Shown in pieces: positions 43,839 to 52,902 of a stretch of 64,000 nt of DNA (its first letter is position 1; each line of letters starts with the position of its first letter). The translations under genes and the position numbers were made by a program. The notes under the pieces are model-generated. The model did no database searches and was not told the origin of the DNA. It saw only the letters and a program-made list of their open reading frames with translations. Source of the DNA: Aliikangiella coralliicola (GTDB taxonomy: Bacteria > Pseudomonadota > Gammaproteobacteria > Enterobacterales > Kangiellaceae); the NCBI RefSeq assembly GCF_007004725.1, contig NZ_ML660161.1, forward strand, positions 359,122-423,121, written 5' to 3'.

Positions 43839-46076
43839 ATGAAATTAAAATATTTATTTGCCGCATTGGTATTGTTAATTGGCTTCAACACGAATGCGTT
43901 GGAACTAAAAACTCACCTCTACATTGGTGAAGAAATTTTGGCCGATCTCGAGGATGGAAAGGTAACCATTCAGCCATTTGGAGAGTTCGAAGTTGACTCT
44001 ACCGTCGTTTCAAGGATTTTGGCGAACCGAGATTATTTTCTATTAGGAACGATTGGCCCTGATGTTTTGCCTGATTTTCTGGGAGGACAAATCACCGTCC
44101 ATGCAGCACAAGGCGGATGGACTACCGATGATTGGTTATCCTATCTTTACAACGCATCGTGGTATGACAATTCAATGACTGCCTTTTATTATGGTTACCT
44201 GATGCACTCAGCGGCAGATGTTTTCAGTCATACCTATGTTAATAGTTATGCCGGCGATGTGTTCGATTTGACCGATGAGGATTTATTACAGGTCGAGCTA
44301 CGTCACAAATTGTTAGAAATGTATATTGCCAAGCATCAACCGGCGAGACCTATCAGTACATCATGGAAAAATACTGTTAATGAGGTGGCGATTAAGAGTC
44401 GTCTATTAGACAGTCATCTGGTCGAAGCACAGTACCGCGCCTCTGGTACAGCAAAGTATCTTGCTTTAATGAAAGAATATGAAAACGAAGCCGCTCGACT
44501 TGCGCATCCAATCAACATTTTAAAATCATCGATCCATGCGGTCATCAATAAAAATATTGCGCGTCAACAGCACTACCAGGCGTTGATTGCTAGATACGAT
44601 TCTGAGCATGGTGAGACGACGGAGCAAATTGCAGCACAACAAGCCATTATTGACTCTTTGACTCCGGTTGCTGAATTTGCAGTTTGCGAATTTATTTACA
44701 ATCAAGATGAGTGGGGATTATTGGCTGATGGTTCTTGGGGAATTGTTAAAACCAAACATGAAATACAAACTGAAAAGCGCGCGCTAGGATTATGCCGATG
44801 GAAATCTGAAGTCGATCAGGCAATTTTAGGCATACAAGATGCGGAGGAACTGATCAGAGATCTCGAACAAGCCCTCGCTAACTTTTTCGAAAATAATCCT
44901 GATTTAGCTGAGGCGGCAAGAGCACTCGGACTACCGGAAATGACACGTAGTGAAGCAGCTGAAGCGCTTGTTTTAGTTGCAGCACTGATAGTATTCGGCG
45001 AAGAACTTGACTTAAAAACCATTGCTCTTAATGCGGCTTTCACCAGATACCGAAGTTACATTGTGAGAAAGGCCGGTCAAGAGTATATAAAAGCCAATAT
45101 CCAGACTGCGGCAAATATTGTTGACCAAAAAGGACTTGTCGAGACAGTCAAACCGATAGCTGATTGGCTTGCTTGCTATGGCCCGGTTTATACCGGTGAA
45201 GCAGGCGCGGTATCTCCTGCAGTTTGTGAAGTTAAAGAAGGATTAGATGAGCTTAGTGATCGACTTCAAGATGAATTGAAAGACTTAGTCAGTGACGAAG
45301 AACTACTTAATCTTTATCACTCTTATCAGGCATTTCAGAATGATGTAAAGGCACTAGCTGTCAGGTTAGGCAAAGATATCGTCAAAGAGATACTGACTGA
45401 TGAACAAAAAGAAATGATCGGCTGGTTAACAAATCATGTTTCAGATGCGTCCTTAACTGCGGCATTTTCCGGCGAAGGAAACAGTGCTCGCTTACTCAAA
45501 ATTACTGATATCGTAGAGCGAGTTAAAGGGGATATGTATTTACGAGGAGATGGTTCTTTTGATCCACAAAAATTTGCGCCGATATTCAATTCTATGCAAT
45601 TGTCCAAAATCGCATTTTTAGGCTCATTGGAAATGCAGCGCTTAGGTAAGCTGGCAGGTGTGAATATTATTTACGGTCAAGAATATTATAACTACAGGGG
45701 GATTTTTAATATTCTCCATTCCTGGATAGGTAATCTTGACGGTAATCATCAATGGATGGCTGTATCACCTAAACTACCTCGTCAGGCAGGATTTGACGAT
45801 CCGCGAGAGTCGTATGATCGTGTATTCAGTCAAAATGGTGGTTTGATACTTTGGAATAATGCGAATGGCCGAGAAAAGATCTTTGAAAAACTTTTTATTG
45901 GTCCAATTGCACCAGGCATCGAATCTCCTGATCTGATCGGTGAGTCCAATATCTTGCCGTCATATTATGAAAGCCGAAATTGTTATAGCGATCCATTCCA
46001 GACTCAAGGTGAAGGTTTTGAGCAGTGCACCCCACTTGCGGCATGGTTAATTCCGATACTTCATGTTCTAAATTAG
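43839..46076 (+). CDS. Secreted zinc-dependent phospholipase C-like protein
   Basis: The 745-residue exported protein has a signal peptide (MKLKYLFAALVLLIGFNTNA) followed by an N-terminal zinc-dependent phospholipase C/S1-P1 nuclease fold. Possible zinc ligands are His26 (LKTHLYIGEEIL), Asp75 (GPDVLPD), His88, and His123, Asp127 and His131 in GYLMHSAADVFSHTYVN. A long helical, charged middle (about 170-540) follows, then a C-terminal domain to 745. This is much longer than the ~400-residue alpha-toxin-type enzymes. It probably hydrolyses phospholipids outside the cell, and the helical region may bind a target. It is followed by a PI-PLC gene about 400 bp downstream on the same strand. Confidence 0.85.
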   Translation: MKLKYLFAALVLLIGFNTNALELKTHLYIGEEILADLEDGKVTIQPFGEFEVDSTVVSRILANRDYFLLGTIGPDVLPDFLGGQITVHAAQGGWTTDDWLSYLYNASWYDNSMTAFYYGYLMHSAADVFSHTYVNSYAGDVFDLTDEDLLQVELRHKLLEMYIAKHQPARPISTSWKNTVNEVAIKSRLLDSHLVEAQYRASGTAKYLALMKEYENEAARLAHPINILKSSIHAVINKNIARQQHYQALIARYDSEHGETTEQIAAQQAIIDSLTPVAEFAVCEFIYNQDEWGLLADGSWGIVKTKHEIQTEKRALGLCRWKSEVDQAILGIQDAEELIRDLEQALANFFENNPDLAEAARALGLPEMTRSEAAEALVLVAALIVFGEELDLKTIALNAAFTRYRSYIVRKAGQEYIKANIQTAANIVDQKGLVETVKPIADWLACYGPVYTGEAGAVSPAVCEVKEGLDELSDRLQDELKDLVSDEELLNLYHSYQAFQNDVKALAVRLGKDIVKEILTDEQKEMIGWLTNHVSDASLTAAFSGEGNSARLLKITDIVERVKGDMYLRGDGSFDPQKFAPIFNSMQLSKIAFLGSLEMQRLGKLAGVNIIYGQEYYNYRGIFNILHSWIGNLDGNHQWMAVSPKLPRQAGFDDPRESYDRVFSQNGGLILWNNANGREKIFEKLFIGPIAPGIESPDLIGESNILPSYYESRNCYSDPFQTQGEGFEQCTPLAAWLIPILHVLN

Positions 46077-46086
46077 TCAATTAGAC

Positions 46087-46120
46087 GACAGGCTCAGTCT
46101 TAAGAGGCGCTGAGTCTGTC
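46087..46120 (+). terminator. Stem-loop after the zinc phospholipase gene
   Basis: GACAGGCTCAG pairs with CTGAGTCTGTC (11 pairs, one G-T) around a 12-nt loop. There is no T run, but its place 10 bp after the stop codon suggests transcript end or 3' protection. Confidence 0.6.
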
Positions 46121-46122
46121 AT

Positions 46123-46186
46123 AGTATTCTTTCTCGAACAGTATTCTTTCTCAAACAGTATCCTTTCTCAAACAGTATTACTTTCT
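46123..46186 (+). repeat. 17-bp tandem repeat, about 3.7 copies
   Basis: The unit AGTATTCTTTCTCGAAC is repeated at 46123, 46140 and 46157, with a partial copy at 46174, and copies differ at one or two positions. It directly follows the hairpin. It is a possible variable-number repeat and has no obvious gene function. Confidence 0.8.
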
Positions 46187-46484
46187 ATGGCTGGAGCATC
46201 GCTCGTCGGTATTTACTGGATTTAACTGAAATCTATTCCAGCTGAGAAATCTCCCATTTTCCAATCACAAACGAATGCCTGAATATCGAGTCAATTAAAC
46301 GACTTTTAATGTCGTATTTTTAACTAACCTGAATTCTGGATAAGAAGAGCTCAGGTTAATTAATTAAAATTTTTTGGACGATTAAATTTCTGGTACGTCT
46401 TATAGCTATCACTAGGTGTCAGTTTTAACTCAAGTATCGCCAAGTGATGCTAATTTTTATCAATAACTAGGATTGAGGTGAAAA

Positions 46485-48290
46485 ATGAATATTGGAAAGT
46501 TTGTTAGTCATCCAGGGGATGGGATAAGGAAAACTCTGGCATCGGCTATTTTAGTTTTTGCGTGTGCAGCGTCTAATGTGTCTGCTGCGCCGTCTGCCGG
46601 TCAGATGCTTGATGATTTGGGGCTATATTATGATTATGATGATTATCCTACCGACGACCAGGCAAAATACGCGATGGAGTTACAGCGGAGAATTGCCGCC
46701 GATACACCATTTTTGTATACCAGTGTTTTAGGAACTCACAACAGTTACAATTCATCAAAATATGGGATACCGGTATCTTCACTGAATCAAACCGGACAGC
46801 ATAAAATAAGTGTCAGAGATCAAATTGATCTTGGAGCTGAATGGATTGAACTGGACTATTACAACGATGGTGGAAATCTTGAGTTTTGCCATTCTGAATG
46901 GAATTGCATTCGTGGTCGAGAGGTCAAGTTGGCGACAATATTTATCGAGTTGAACGAGTGGGCGAAAGATCAAGATACCTACGACACTGAACGAGTTGTG
47001 ATGGTTCACGTAGAAAATCTTAACGGAGATAGTGGTAGTGACGGAACAAAGTTTTTCGAGAATTTACGTGATAGAGTCGATATTAGTAAATATGTTTATA
47101 CGCCTCTAGATTATGAAGCTGATTTTCCTCATGGGCGTGAATATGAAGGGCGAGAAAATGGCGATAACGTCAGGATCAATCTGCCAACAAAAGAAATCAC
47201 CAAGCAGGTTATTCGTGATCGTGGAAAGCGATTTGTTTTCTTTATGTCTAGTGGTAAACCAGGCTCTGGCAATGAACTCTGGGACGGCGTATTTTGGCAT
47301 CGGGGCGGCCTGCAAACTAACGCGAGTTGCGACAACAAAGAAGCCCATGATGATTGGGTCAATAAACAGAATGTAGTTGAGTATTGTGGACCACCAGGAC
47401 CAAGCAATACCGACGGTAAATTTCGTAACAGCGATGCTTTGTGGACCTTCAGTACTTCACAACCGAATGGAGACGGTAGTTGTGTGGTTATCGACGACAA
47501 TGGTGCCTGGTATGATCGATCTTGCTCTAATACCTATGCAATTGCGTGCCGGCGAAATCTCTGGAACACCGATCATTACCTATTTCCAAACGAACATGAT
47601 AAAGATAGTTACGCCGAGATTTGGGATGTTGTTACAGCTGCTGATGGCGGAGCGACTTTCAGCGGAACTCAGGACGAAGGAGATGAAATATGTCAGGCGG
47701 CAAAAGGCGAAGGTTGGCATCACAATGTTCCCCGGAATGCTATGGAAAGCCAGGTAGTTGTTGATTTGTTAGCAGAGAAAAATCTCAGCGCAGCCTGGGT
47801 AGCCTACACAGACCATAATGAAGACGGTATCTTTAAGGTCGATACTGTTGCAGCGGCAAATGATCCTTACTTCGGTAAATATGGTCATGGTAGCTATTTC
47901 TCTGTTCATGTGAACTCACCTAAAATGAAAGTAAAAATAAAGAGCGTGAGCCATACCGGTAGCTGTACCGATAACATTAGTGCAACTGGTGGAGAAGTGG
48001 CTATTTCTGCACAAACCGAATTGCTGATAAATGTTAATAATTGTCAGGATGAATCGGGAGCTGACAAGTGGAACTGGTCCGTTGAAGTTGACAAGAATGG
48101 TACCAAGAAAACTTATACACTCCAGGTCAGAAGTGATGGTAGAGTAAAAGTTTCTGGAAACGGTTTGAGCGATACTGCGTCAAATGGTGAAACAAAAACG
48201 GTGAATAGTGGTCATGCGAAGTTCAAGTTAATATCCGCTGACTGGCCATCAAGTTATGACGGTGTTGGATTTATTGTGAAGGAGCCTTAG
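46485..48290 (+). CDS. Secreted PI-PLC X domain protein with C-type-lectin-like motifs
   Basis: The 601-residue exported protein has a signal peptide (about 1-35, ending SAAP). A phosphatidylinositol-specific phospholipase C X domain follows. The first catalytic His is His85 (VLGTHNSYNS), the acidic pair is Glu122/Asp124 in WIELDYY, and the second His is His136 (EFCHSEWN). Bacterial PI-PLC cleaves phosphatidylinositol or GPI to diacylglycerol and cyclic inositol phosphate. At about 320-460 lie motifs that look like C-type lectin pieces (AWYDRSCSNTYAIACR, then EICQAAKGEGWHHNVPRNA). A beta-sandwich-like tail (about 470-601) may bind a surface. Both phospholipases could act together on host or prey membranes. 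Confidence 0.85.
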   Translation: MNIGKFVSHPGDGIRKTLASAILVFACAASNVSAAPSAGQMLDDLGLYYDYDDYPTDDQAKYAMELQRRIAADTPFLYTSVLGTHNSYNSSKYGIPVSSLNQTGQHKISVRDQIDLGAEWIELDYYNDGGNLEFCHSEWNCIRGREVKLATIFIELNEWAKDQDTYDTERVVMVHVENLNGDSGSDGTKFFENLRDRVDISKYVYTPLDYEADFPHGREYEGRENGDNVRINLPTKEITKQVIRDRGKRFVFFMSSGKPGSGNELWDGVFWHRGGLQTNASCDNKEAHDDWVNKQNVVEYCGPPGPSNTDGKFRNSDALWTFSTSQPNGDGSCVVIDDNGAWYDRSCSNTYAIACRRNLWNTDHYLFPNEHDKDSYAEIWDVVTAADGGATFSGTQDEGDEICQAAKGEGWHHNVPRNAMESQVVVDLLAEKNLSAAWVAYTDHNEDGIFKVDTVAAANDPYFGKYGHGSYFSVHVNSPKMKVKIKSVSHTGSCTDNISATGGEVAISAQTELLINVNNCQDESGADKWNWSVEVDKNGTKKTYTLQVRSDGRVKVSGNGLSDTASNGETKTVNSGHAKFKLISADWPSSYDGVGFIVKEP

Positions 48291-48323
48291 GAAAGATAGT
48301 CGACATATAGAATTGTGAATAAT

Positions 48324-48374
48324 GAGACCGGATTTAGTGAAAAATAAGCTTAAGTTTTGCTAAATCTGGCTCTC
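48324..48374 (+). terminator. Stem-loop after the PI-PLC gene
   Basis: GAGACCGGATTTAG pairs with CTAAATCTGGCTCTC with one bulge and one G-T, giving a stem of about 14 pairs. It lies in the 311-bp gap before the next, oppositely oriented gene, where I see no other feature. No T run follows. Confidence 0.5.
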
Positions 48375-48601
48375 GAATCTTTGAGTGAAAAAAGCAATTT
48401 TTTAAAAGTGAATTTTGGTTGATTCAATATTTTAGTACGAGTGATATTATCCCAACAGGTTGGTTATCTATGTTCGAGTTTCAAGTAGGTTCAAGGAATT
48501 ACAGACAAAAGCTGGCAACTCTTACCCATTCTTCAAATTTTAAAAACCAGTTCAATTGAAGTTAACGCAAAAGGTGTTCAAATATTGAGGCCAGGCCTAC
48601 T

Positions 48602-49987
48602 TCAATTATCCATTTCAGGTATTTTTTGTTGGCATTTCGGTAATATTTTACTCGGCTCAATCAAACGAAAGAGCTTTAATTGTGCATCAATATTATCACC
48701 ATATTCGTCAAACCTTATTGAACCACTAATACCGACAAAATGTAGTTGTTTGTGTTTCTTCAATAATGGAATAAGTTGAGGGTAGTCTTTCTTTGTAATT
48801 GTCTTTCCTGAAGCTGTCAGCAGTTTTACTGCCCGCGAAAAATTAATTCCCATTTCATATTCGATTGTTTTAGCGAAGGCAAATAGCATCACCATGTCAT
48901 AAATGTAGGTTGCGTCATAATCAAGGCTGTCTGTATTCAGAAGTTTTCGAATCTGATTTTCAATATCTAGATTAGCGGTTGGCGCAGGTATGATATATTG
49001 AACGCACTTTTTCACTTTATCTAATTTTGTATCGCTGACTATTTCTGCTCGCATCGTATCGCCAAGAAAAATCGTTGGCAACGGACCGCGCCACAAGGCT
49101 TCGATTTTCTGTAAAAATGCTTTGATTTGAATGACAGGTAAGGTGATTATTATCGCCGTTGGATTCGATTTCCTGATCATGTTCATTTCATGCTGTAAAT
49201 CCATGTAGGCTATGTCTGCCAAGGGGGTTAGTCGAAGTTCTCCAGTCACCTTGCCATTATATCGCTCGATACCGAGTTTGATGCCATCAAGAATTTCATT
49301 GCTGTATAAGTCGCGACCGGCGACGACATATACTCTTTTTAATCGGTTAAGGGAGTCTAGATGATCAAGAATATAATTAACCTGTTGTCGGTTACTGGGC
49401 ACCAGTCGCCAATAAAGATCGATACCTGGAAGTTGATTAATCTGATTTGCTGTCGCAGTTGAAGTGATAGCAGGAATATTAAGCGGGATCGCAACCTGCC
49501 TTAAAACTTCATAAGAATTATCCGAAGTGACAGGCCCAAGAATTGCTTCAACTCGATGAAGTTCAATCATCTTTTTAGCGAGCTTTACCGAGCGATCTGG
49601 GGAATGATGATCGTCACCTCGCAAAACTGTGAGAGGGCGTCCACCAATTCCTCCCATTGAATTAATTTCGCTGACTGCCAGATCAATTGCTGCTACCTGA
49701 ACCGCAGAGTATTTTGCGCTAATACTTAAGCCAGCCAAAAAGCCAAAATTGATCGAGTTTGCAGTGGTTGGTTGCGAGTCTGATTGAAATATTCCAAGGT
49801 CTTGTTTAACGCCTTTGTTCGTTGGAATCGCCATGAGCTCTTTTAGGCTAATCGATAATAAGTCTCTCTCTTTGGCATGAAGGGGCGCAGAGAAAAACAA
49901 TACTAAGTAAGCGACAATGACCAGGAACTTTTGCATCAAAATTGGCGTTTCGTTGTTCGTTGTCGATAGTGACGAGTGAGTGGACAT
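48602..49987 (-). CDS. Periplasmic-binding protein of the branched-chain amino acid (LivK-like) type
   Basis: The 461-residue type-I periplasmic binding protein has an N-terminal hydrophobic signal segment (MQKFLVIVAYLVLFFSAPLHA), which begins at codon 18. An ATG at 49936 is therefore a possible start, although it lacks a Shine-Dalgarno. LAGLSISAKYSAVQVAAIDLAVSEIN and ILGPVTSDNSYEVLRQVAIP match the Leu/Ile/Val-binding fold. No permease or ATPase genes are near. The gene lies beside receiver and EAL-HDOD genes on the same strand, so it may act as a periplasmic sensor for that signalling set. The ligand is unknown. Confidence 0.85.
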   Translation of the reverse strand: MSTHSSLSTTNNETPILMQKFLVIVAYLVLFFSAPLHAKERDLLSISLKELMAIPTNKGVKQDLGIFQSDSQPTTANSINFGFLAGLSISAKYSAVQVAAIDLAVSEINSMGGIGGRPLTVLRGDDHHSPDRSVKLAKKMIELHRVEAILGPVTSDNSYEVLRQVAIPLNIPAITSTATANQINQLPGIDLYWRLVPSNRQQVNYILDHLDSLNRLKRVYVVAGRDLYSNEILDGIKLGIERYNGKVTGELRLTPLADIAYMDLQHEMNMIRKSNPTAIIITLPVIQIKAFLQKIEALWRGPLPTIFLGDTMRAEIVSDTKLDKVKKCVQYIIPAPTANLDIENQIRKLLNTDSLDYDATYIYDMVMLFAFAKTIEYEMGINFSRAVKLLTASGKTITKKDYPQLIPLLKKHKQLHFVGISGSIRFDEYGDNIDAQLKLFRLIEPSKILPKCQQKIPEMDN

Positions 49988-50092
49988 AGCATGTGATTTA
50001 CCTTGCCAGTATATTTAATTGAATTTTAGCTAATTTCAGCATGGTGACGAACGGACTGCTTAATAAATTTTAATTGATTGGTGAGACTTTCA

Positions 50093-51220
50093 CTACTGAT
50101 GCTCCTCTAACAGTTTATATAATGCTTCTAGCACCCGAGTTAAGTTGGAATCAAGGTGTGCCGTGTTTTTAGCACTTTCCTGTAACTTGTTAGAAGTATC
50201 TGAAGCTAGCGCCATTAGCTTTATTTCTTGATCTTCATCTAAGCTTAAAGAAAAGAGTATGCCTTGCAGATTAGCAATCATGCCATTCATTTCATCATTA
50301 ATGTTGCCCGTGTGTAACTGAATTTTTTCTTTTACGTATGCTACTTTCTGCTCAGTAAGTTGTATCACTTGCTTTAACACTTCTACTTTATGATTTTCCA
50401 ATGCTTGCTTCATTTTTAAGCTTTCCAATCTTTTGTCAGCAATGTCTGCCAAAATTGCCAGATGATCTTTGAAGCGTCCGTAACGGCTTTCGTCATCTAG
50501 TGGCATATTCTTGACCAGAAAAATGAAGTTTTTACTTAGAATGATTGTCCTAATTCCTGAATTGGTAATTCGTTCCTTAGCCATACGGAATTTTTCCAAG
50601 AGTTTTGCTTCAATGCTATTCTCTTTGCATCCGACAAAAAGTGGTGAGTCTCCAAAGATTAACACAGAAACATTGAGTTTGAATGCGTTCATGATATCGA
50701 CTATTGCCAAACCAACTTTTTCCTCAGTGTCTAGCTCCTGTAGTCGTTTAACAAATTGTATAACCTGACCTAATTCGCTTCCTGAAGTCATGGCCTCAAC
50801 AGCTACCTGAACCGCGCCTGAGGCGTTTTCCCTGGCAGTTTTTAGCTCTTTACCTTTGTGGAGAATACTCTCTATTTTGTTACTCAACTGTTCAAAGTCG
50901 ACGGGTTTGGTAACGAAGTCATCAGCTCCGGCCTCAAAACCGGCAAGGCGCTCTTCTGTGCTGTCCATACCTGAAACAAATATGACCGGCAATGAACTGG
51001 TACGACTGTTTTTCCTGAGCTCAATACAAACTTCATACCCGGACTTTCCCGGCATATTAATATCCAGCAGTACCAGGCTTGGTGGGCTTTCTGCAATGGC
51101 ACTTAAACATGCTTCTCCCGAATCAGCTTCTGCGACTGAATAATTATCCTCAAGCAGACCTTTTAATAGCATACGATTTTCCTGAGAATCGTCCGTGATC
51201 AAAATTGAATCAGTCGTCAT
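50093..51220 (-). CDS. Response regulator with conserved uncharacterised C-terminal domain
   Basis: The 375-residue protein has a canonical receiver at about 1-120 (ITDDSQ acidic pair, Asp53 in LVLLDINMPGKSG, Lys105 in VTKPVD). A helical region follows, then a domain (about 150-375) that I align by eye to residues 400-663 of the EAL-receiver protein at 32883. Shared blocks are FLVKNMPLDDES/CLIKNMPEKEEES, KDHLAILADI/RDYLSIVIEG and SLDEDQEIKL/LTEEQEDKI. No DNA-binding domain is evident. The gene starts 14 nt after the EAL-HDOD gene ends, in the same operon. It is probably a phosphorylation-controlled protein that interacts with the EAL partner. Confidence 0.88.
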   Translation of the reverse strand: MTTDSILITDDSQENRMLLKGLLEDNYSVAEADSGEACLSAIAESPPSLVLLDINMPGKSGYEVCIELRKNSRTSSLPVIFVSGMDSTEERLAGFEAGADDFVTKPVDFEQLSNKIESILHKGKELKTARENASGAVQVAVEAMTSGSELGQVIQFVKRLQELDTEEKVGLAIVDIMNAFKLNVSVLIFGDSPLFVGCKENSIEAKLLEKFRMAKERITNSGIRTIILSKNFIFLVKNMPLDDESRYGRFKDHLAILADIADKRLESLKMKQALENHKVEVLKQVIQLTEQKVAYVKEKIQLHTGNINDEMNGMIANLQGILFSLSLDEDQEIKLMALASDTSNKLQESAKNTAHLDSNLTRVLEALYKLLEEHQ

Positions 51221-51234
51221 AGTGTTAAAGCCGG

Positions 51235-52467
51235 TTATTTGATGTGAGATAAAATATTATTTGCCCATCGCTGGGCTTCTATACTTAAGATGGCGACTCG
51301 ACCATTATCCTTGGGTGATAGTTCGCCGAGTTTAATGAAGTTGGCATTCTCGACCGCTTCTGATATCGACAAAATATTTCCTAGCTTTCCTTTTTTATCG
51401 ATGATGGCCTCGATGATTTCGGTTGAAAGCCCAACTTGTTCCAATAGCCAGTTTTTATCGGCTCTCATGACAAGGTCAATATTAGAAAAAAGCCCAACTG
51501 TAAAGCAGGTATCAGCAGTTATGTCAGGTTCGTCTTGAGCAATTAGTTCGCATAGCTTAGCTCTTTCTAACACAACTCTGAAAAGCTCTAAAGGACATTT
51601 TTCCTGGCTAGAGAGTGTCATTACCATGATCCACTGCTTAACTGTCTTTAATCCGAGATAAACCACAGCCTCTTGAATATTTTCAACTTTTCTTGGTAAC
51701 CGGCAAAGCGGGCTATTAACAATTTTTAGCAGTTGATAGCTGATTTTAATATCGTGGGATACTAGTTCGCTGATGTGTTTTATCGTTACGCCTTCTTGTT
51801 GTATGGCTGCGAGTAAACGTAATGCGCTCTGACCGGTAGAGCTAGGTTTTTTACCAAAAACCATCTCGGGCTTTTTTAGAAAAAAGCCTTGAAATAATGT
51901 GGCGCCGGATCTCTGACATTCCTTTAGTACGCTCTCACTTTCGACCTTCTCAGCGAGCAATATAGGCGTATTTTTTTTGCCTAGTGATTTCGCAAGATTT
52001 TTAAACAGCGCGTTTATTTCCTCTATATCAACATTAAGGACATCGACTTTAACCAGGTCCATCAGTGGTAACAGTTTTTCGACTTTTAACGAGCAATTAT
52101 AATCGTCGATAGCGAAGGTATATCCTTGGTGTTTCAATTCAGAAATTCGAATTAATAGCTCGTCATCGACATCGACATCTTCCAAAATTTCAATCACGAC
52201 ACGCTCTGGTGGAAGCGGGAAAAAAATATCAGAAATGAGCAGCTCTTTGGTTAAGTTAATAAAAATCTTGACGTAAGTATTGTGAACATTTTCAAACAGG
52301 CCACTGCAGTAATTCATTAATAATTTCAATGTTGCTGAGCTAGGATCATCGATGGTCGCATTATTATCATTGCTATCTCGATAAAGAATCTCATAACCGT
52401 ATAAATTCATCTGATTGTCATAGATGGGTTGTCTCGCGAATAGCGCATCTGTTGATGATTGTGGCAT
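51235..52467 (-). CDS. EAL-HDOD signalling protein (YuxH/CdgJ-like)
   Basis: The 410-residue cytoplasmic protein has an N-terminal EAL domain (about 8-200; EIL in GYEILYRD, IEILEDV, FAIDDYNC, VKVDVL, FQGFFLKKP) and a C-terminal HDOD domain (about 205-400; ISYQLLKIVNSPL, IQEAVVYLGLKTVKQW). Proteins of this pair type often regulate motility or adhesion through c-di-GMP, sometimes without enzyme activity. The EAL core is altered here: the DDFG loop reads DDYN. The ATG at 52467 has AGAGG just before it; a GTG at 52473 is also in frame. It is the first gene of the EAL-HDOD, receiver, binding-protein cluster. Confidence 0.92.
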   Translation of the reverse strand: MPQSSTDALFARQPIYDNQMNLYGYEILYRDSNDNNATIDDPSSATLKLLMNYCSGLFENVHNTYVKIFINLTKELLISDIFFPLPPERVVIEILEDVDVDDELLIRISELKHQGYTFAIDDYNCSLKVEKLLPLMDLVKVDVLNVDIEEINALFKNLAKSLGKKNTPILLAEKVESESVLKECQRSGATLFQGFFLKKPEMVFGKKPSSTGQSALRLLAAIQQEGVTIKHISELVSHDIKISYQLLKIVNSPLCRLPRKVENIQEAVVYLGLKTVKQWIMVMTLSSQEKCPLELFRVVLERAKLCELIAQDEPDITADTCFTVGLFSNIDLVMRADKNWLLEQVGLSTEIIEAIIDKKGKLGNILSISEAVENANFIKLGELSPKDNGRVAILSIEAQRWANNILSHIK

Positions 52468-52902
52468 TGACACCTCTTGACCAGAGTCGATTCTAGTTTA
52501 AGTAGAATGAAGTTTTGGCGATGATCTTTTAGGGGATACTTTTAGAATAGCAGTTAATTCAAAAAAGATGGATTAAAACAGAGAAGCTCAACTATTTCTG
52601 TTCTTATTTATTTCTATATGAGATTTTAAAGGCTCGGTAATGAACCTGACTCATTCGGGTAATTATCAATTGTTGCTTTATCAACGAATTGTAAGTTGGG
52701 GTTGCTTCTTCACCTTTATAAATCACGTCTATGAAATAGGAGATTTGCTAGCCTGTCGAGTTATAGCCTGCAAGAAATACTGGTGGGGAGCTTGAGTCCT
52801 TTATTGATGACGAGTTGAGTGTCAGGTTGAGAAGGGGTAAAGTACAATCCATTGTGCTAGCGCTCAGATGTCAATTCTGAGCTCCTGGGAGAGCCGAATC
52901 TT
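52468..52902. other. Divergent promoter region without a gene
   Basis: About 435 bases lie between the EAL-HDOD start and MarC. It must contain both divergent promoters. I see no RNA gene, no convincing small frame and no clear palindrome. Confidence 0.5.
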
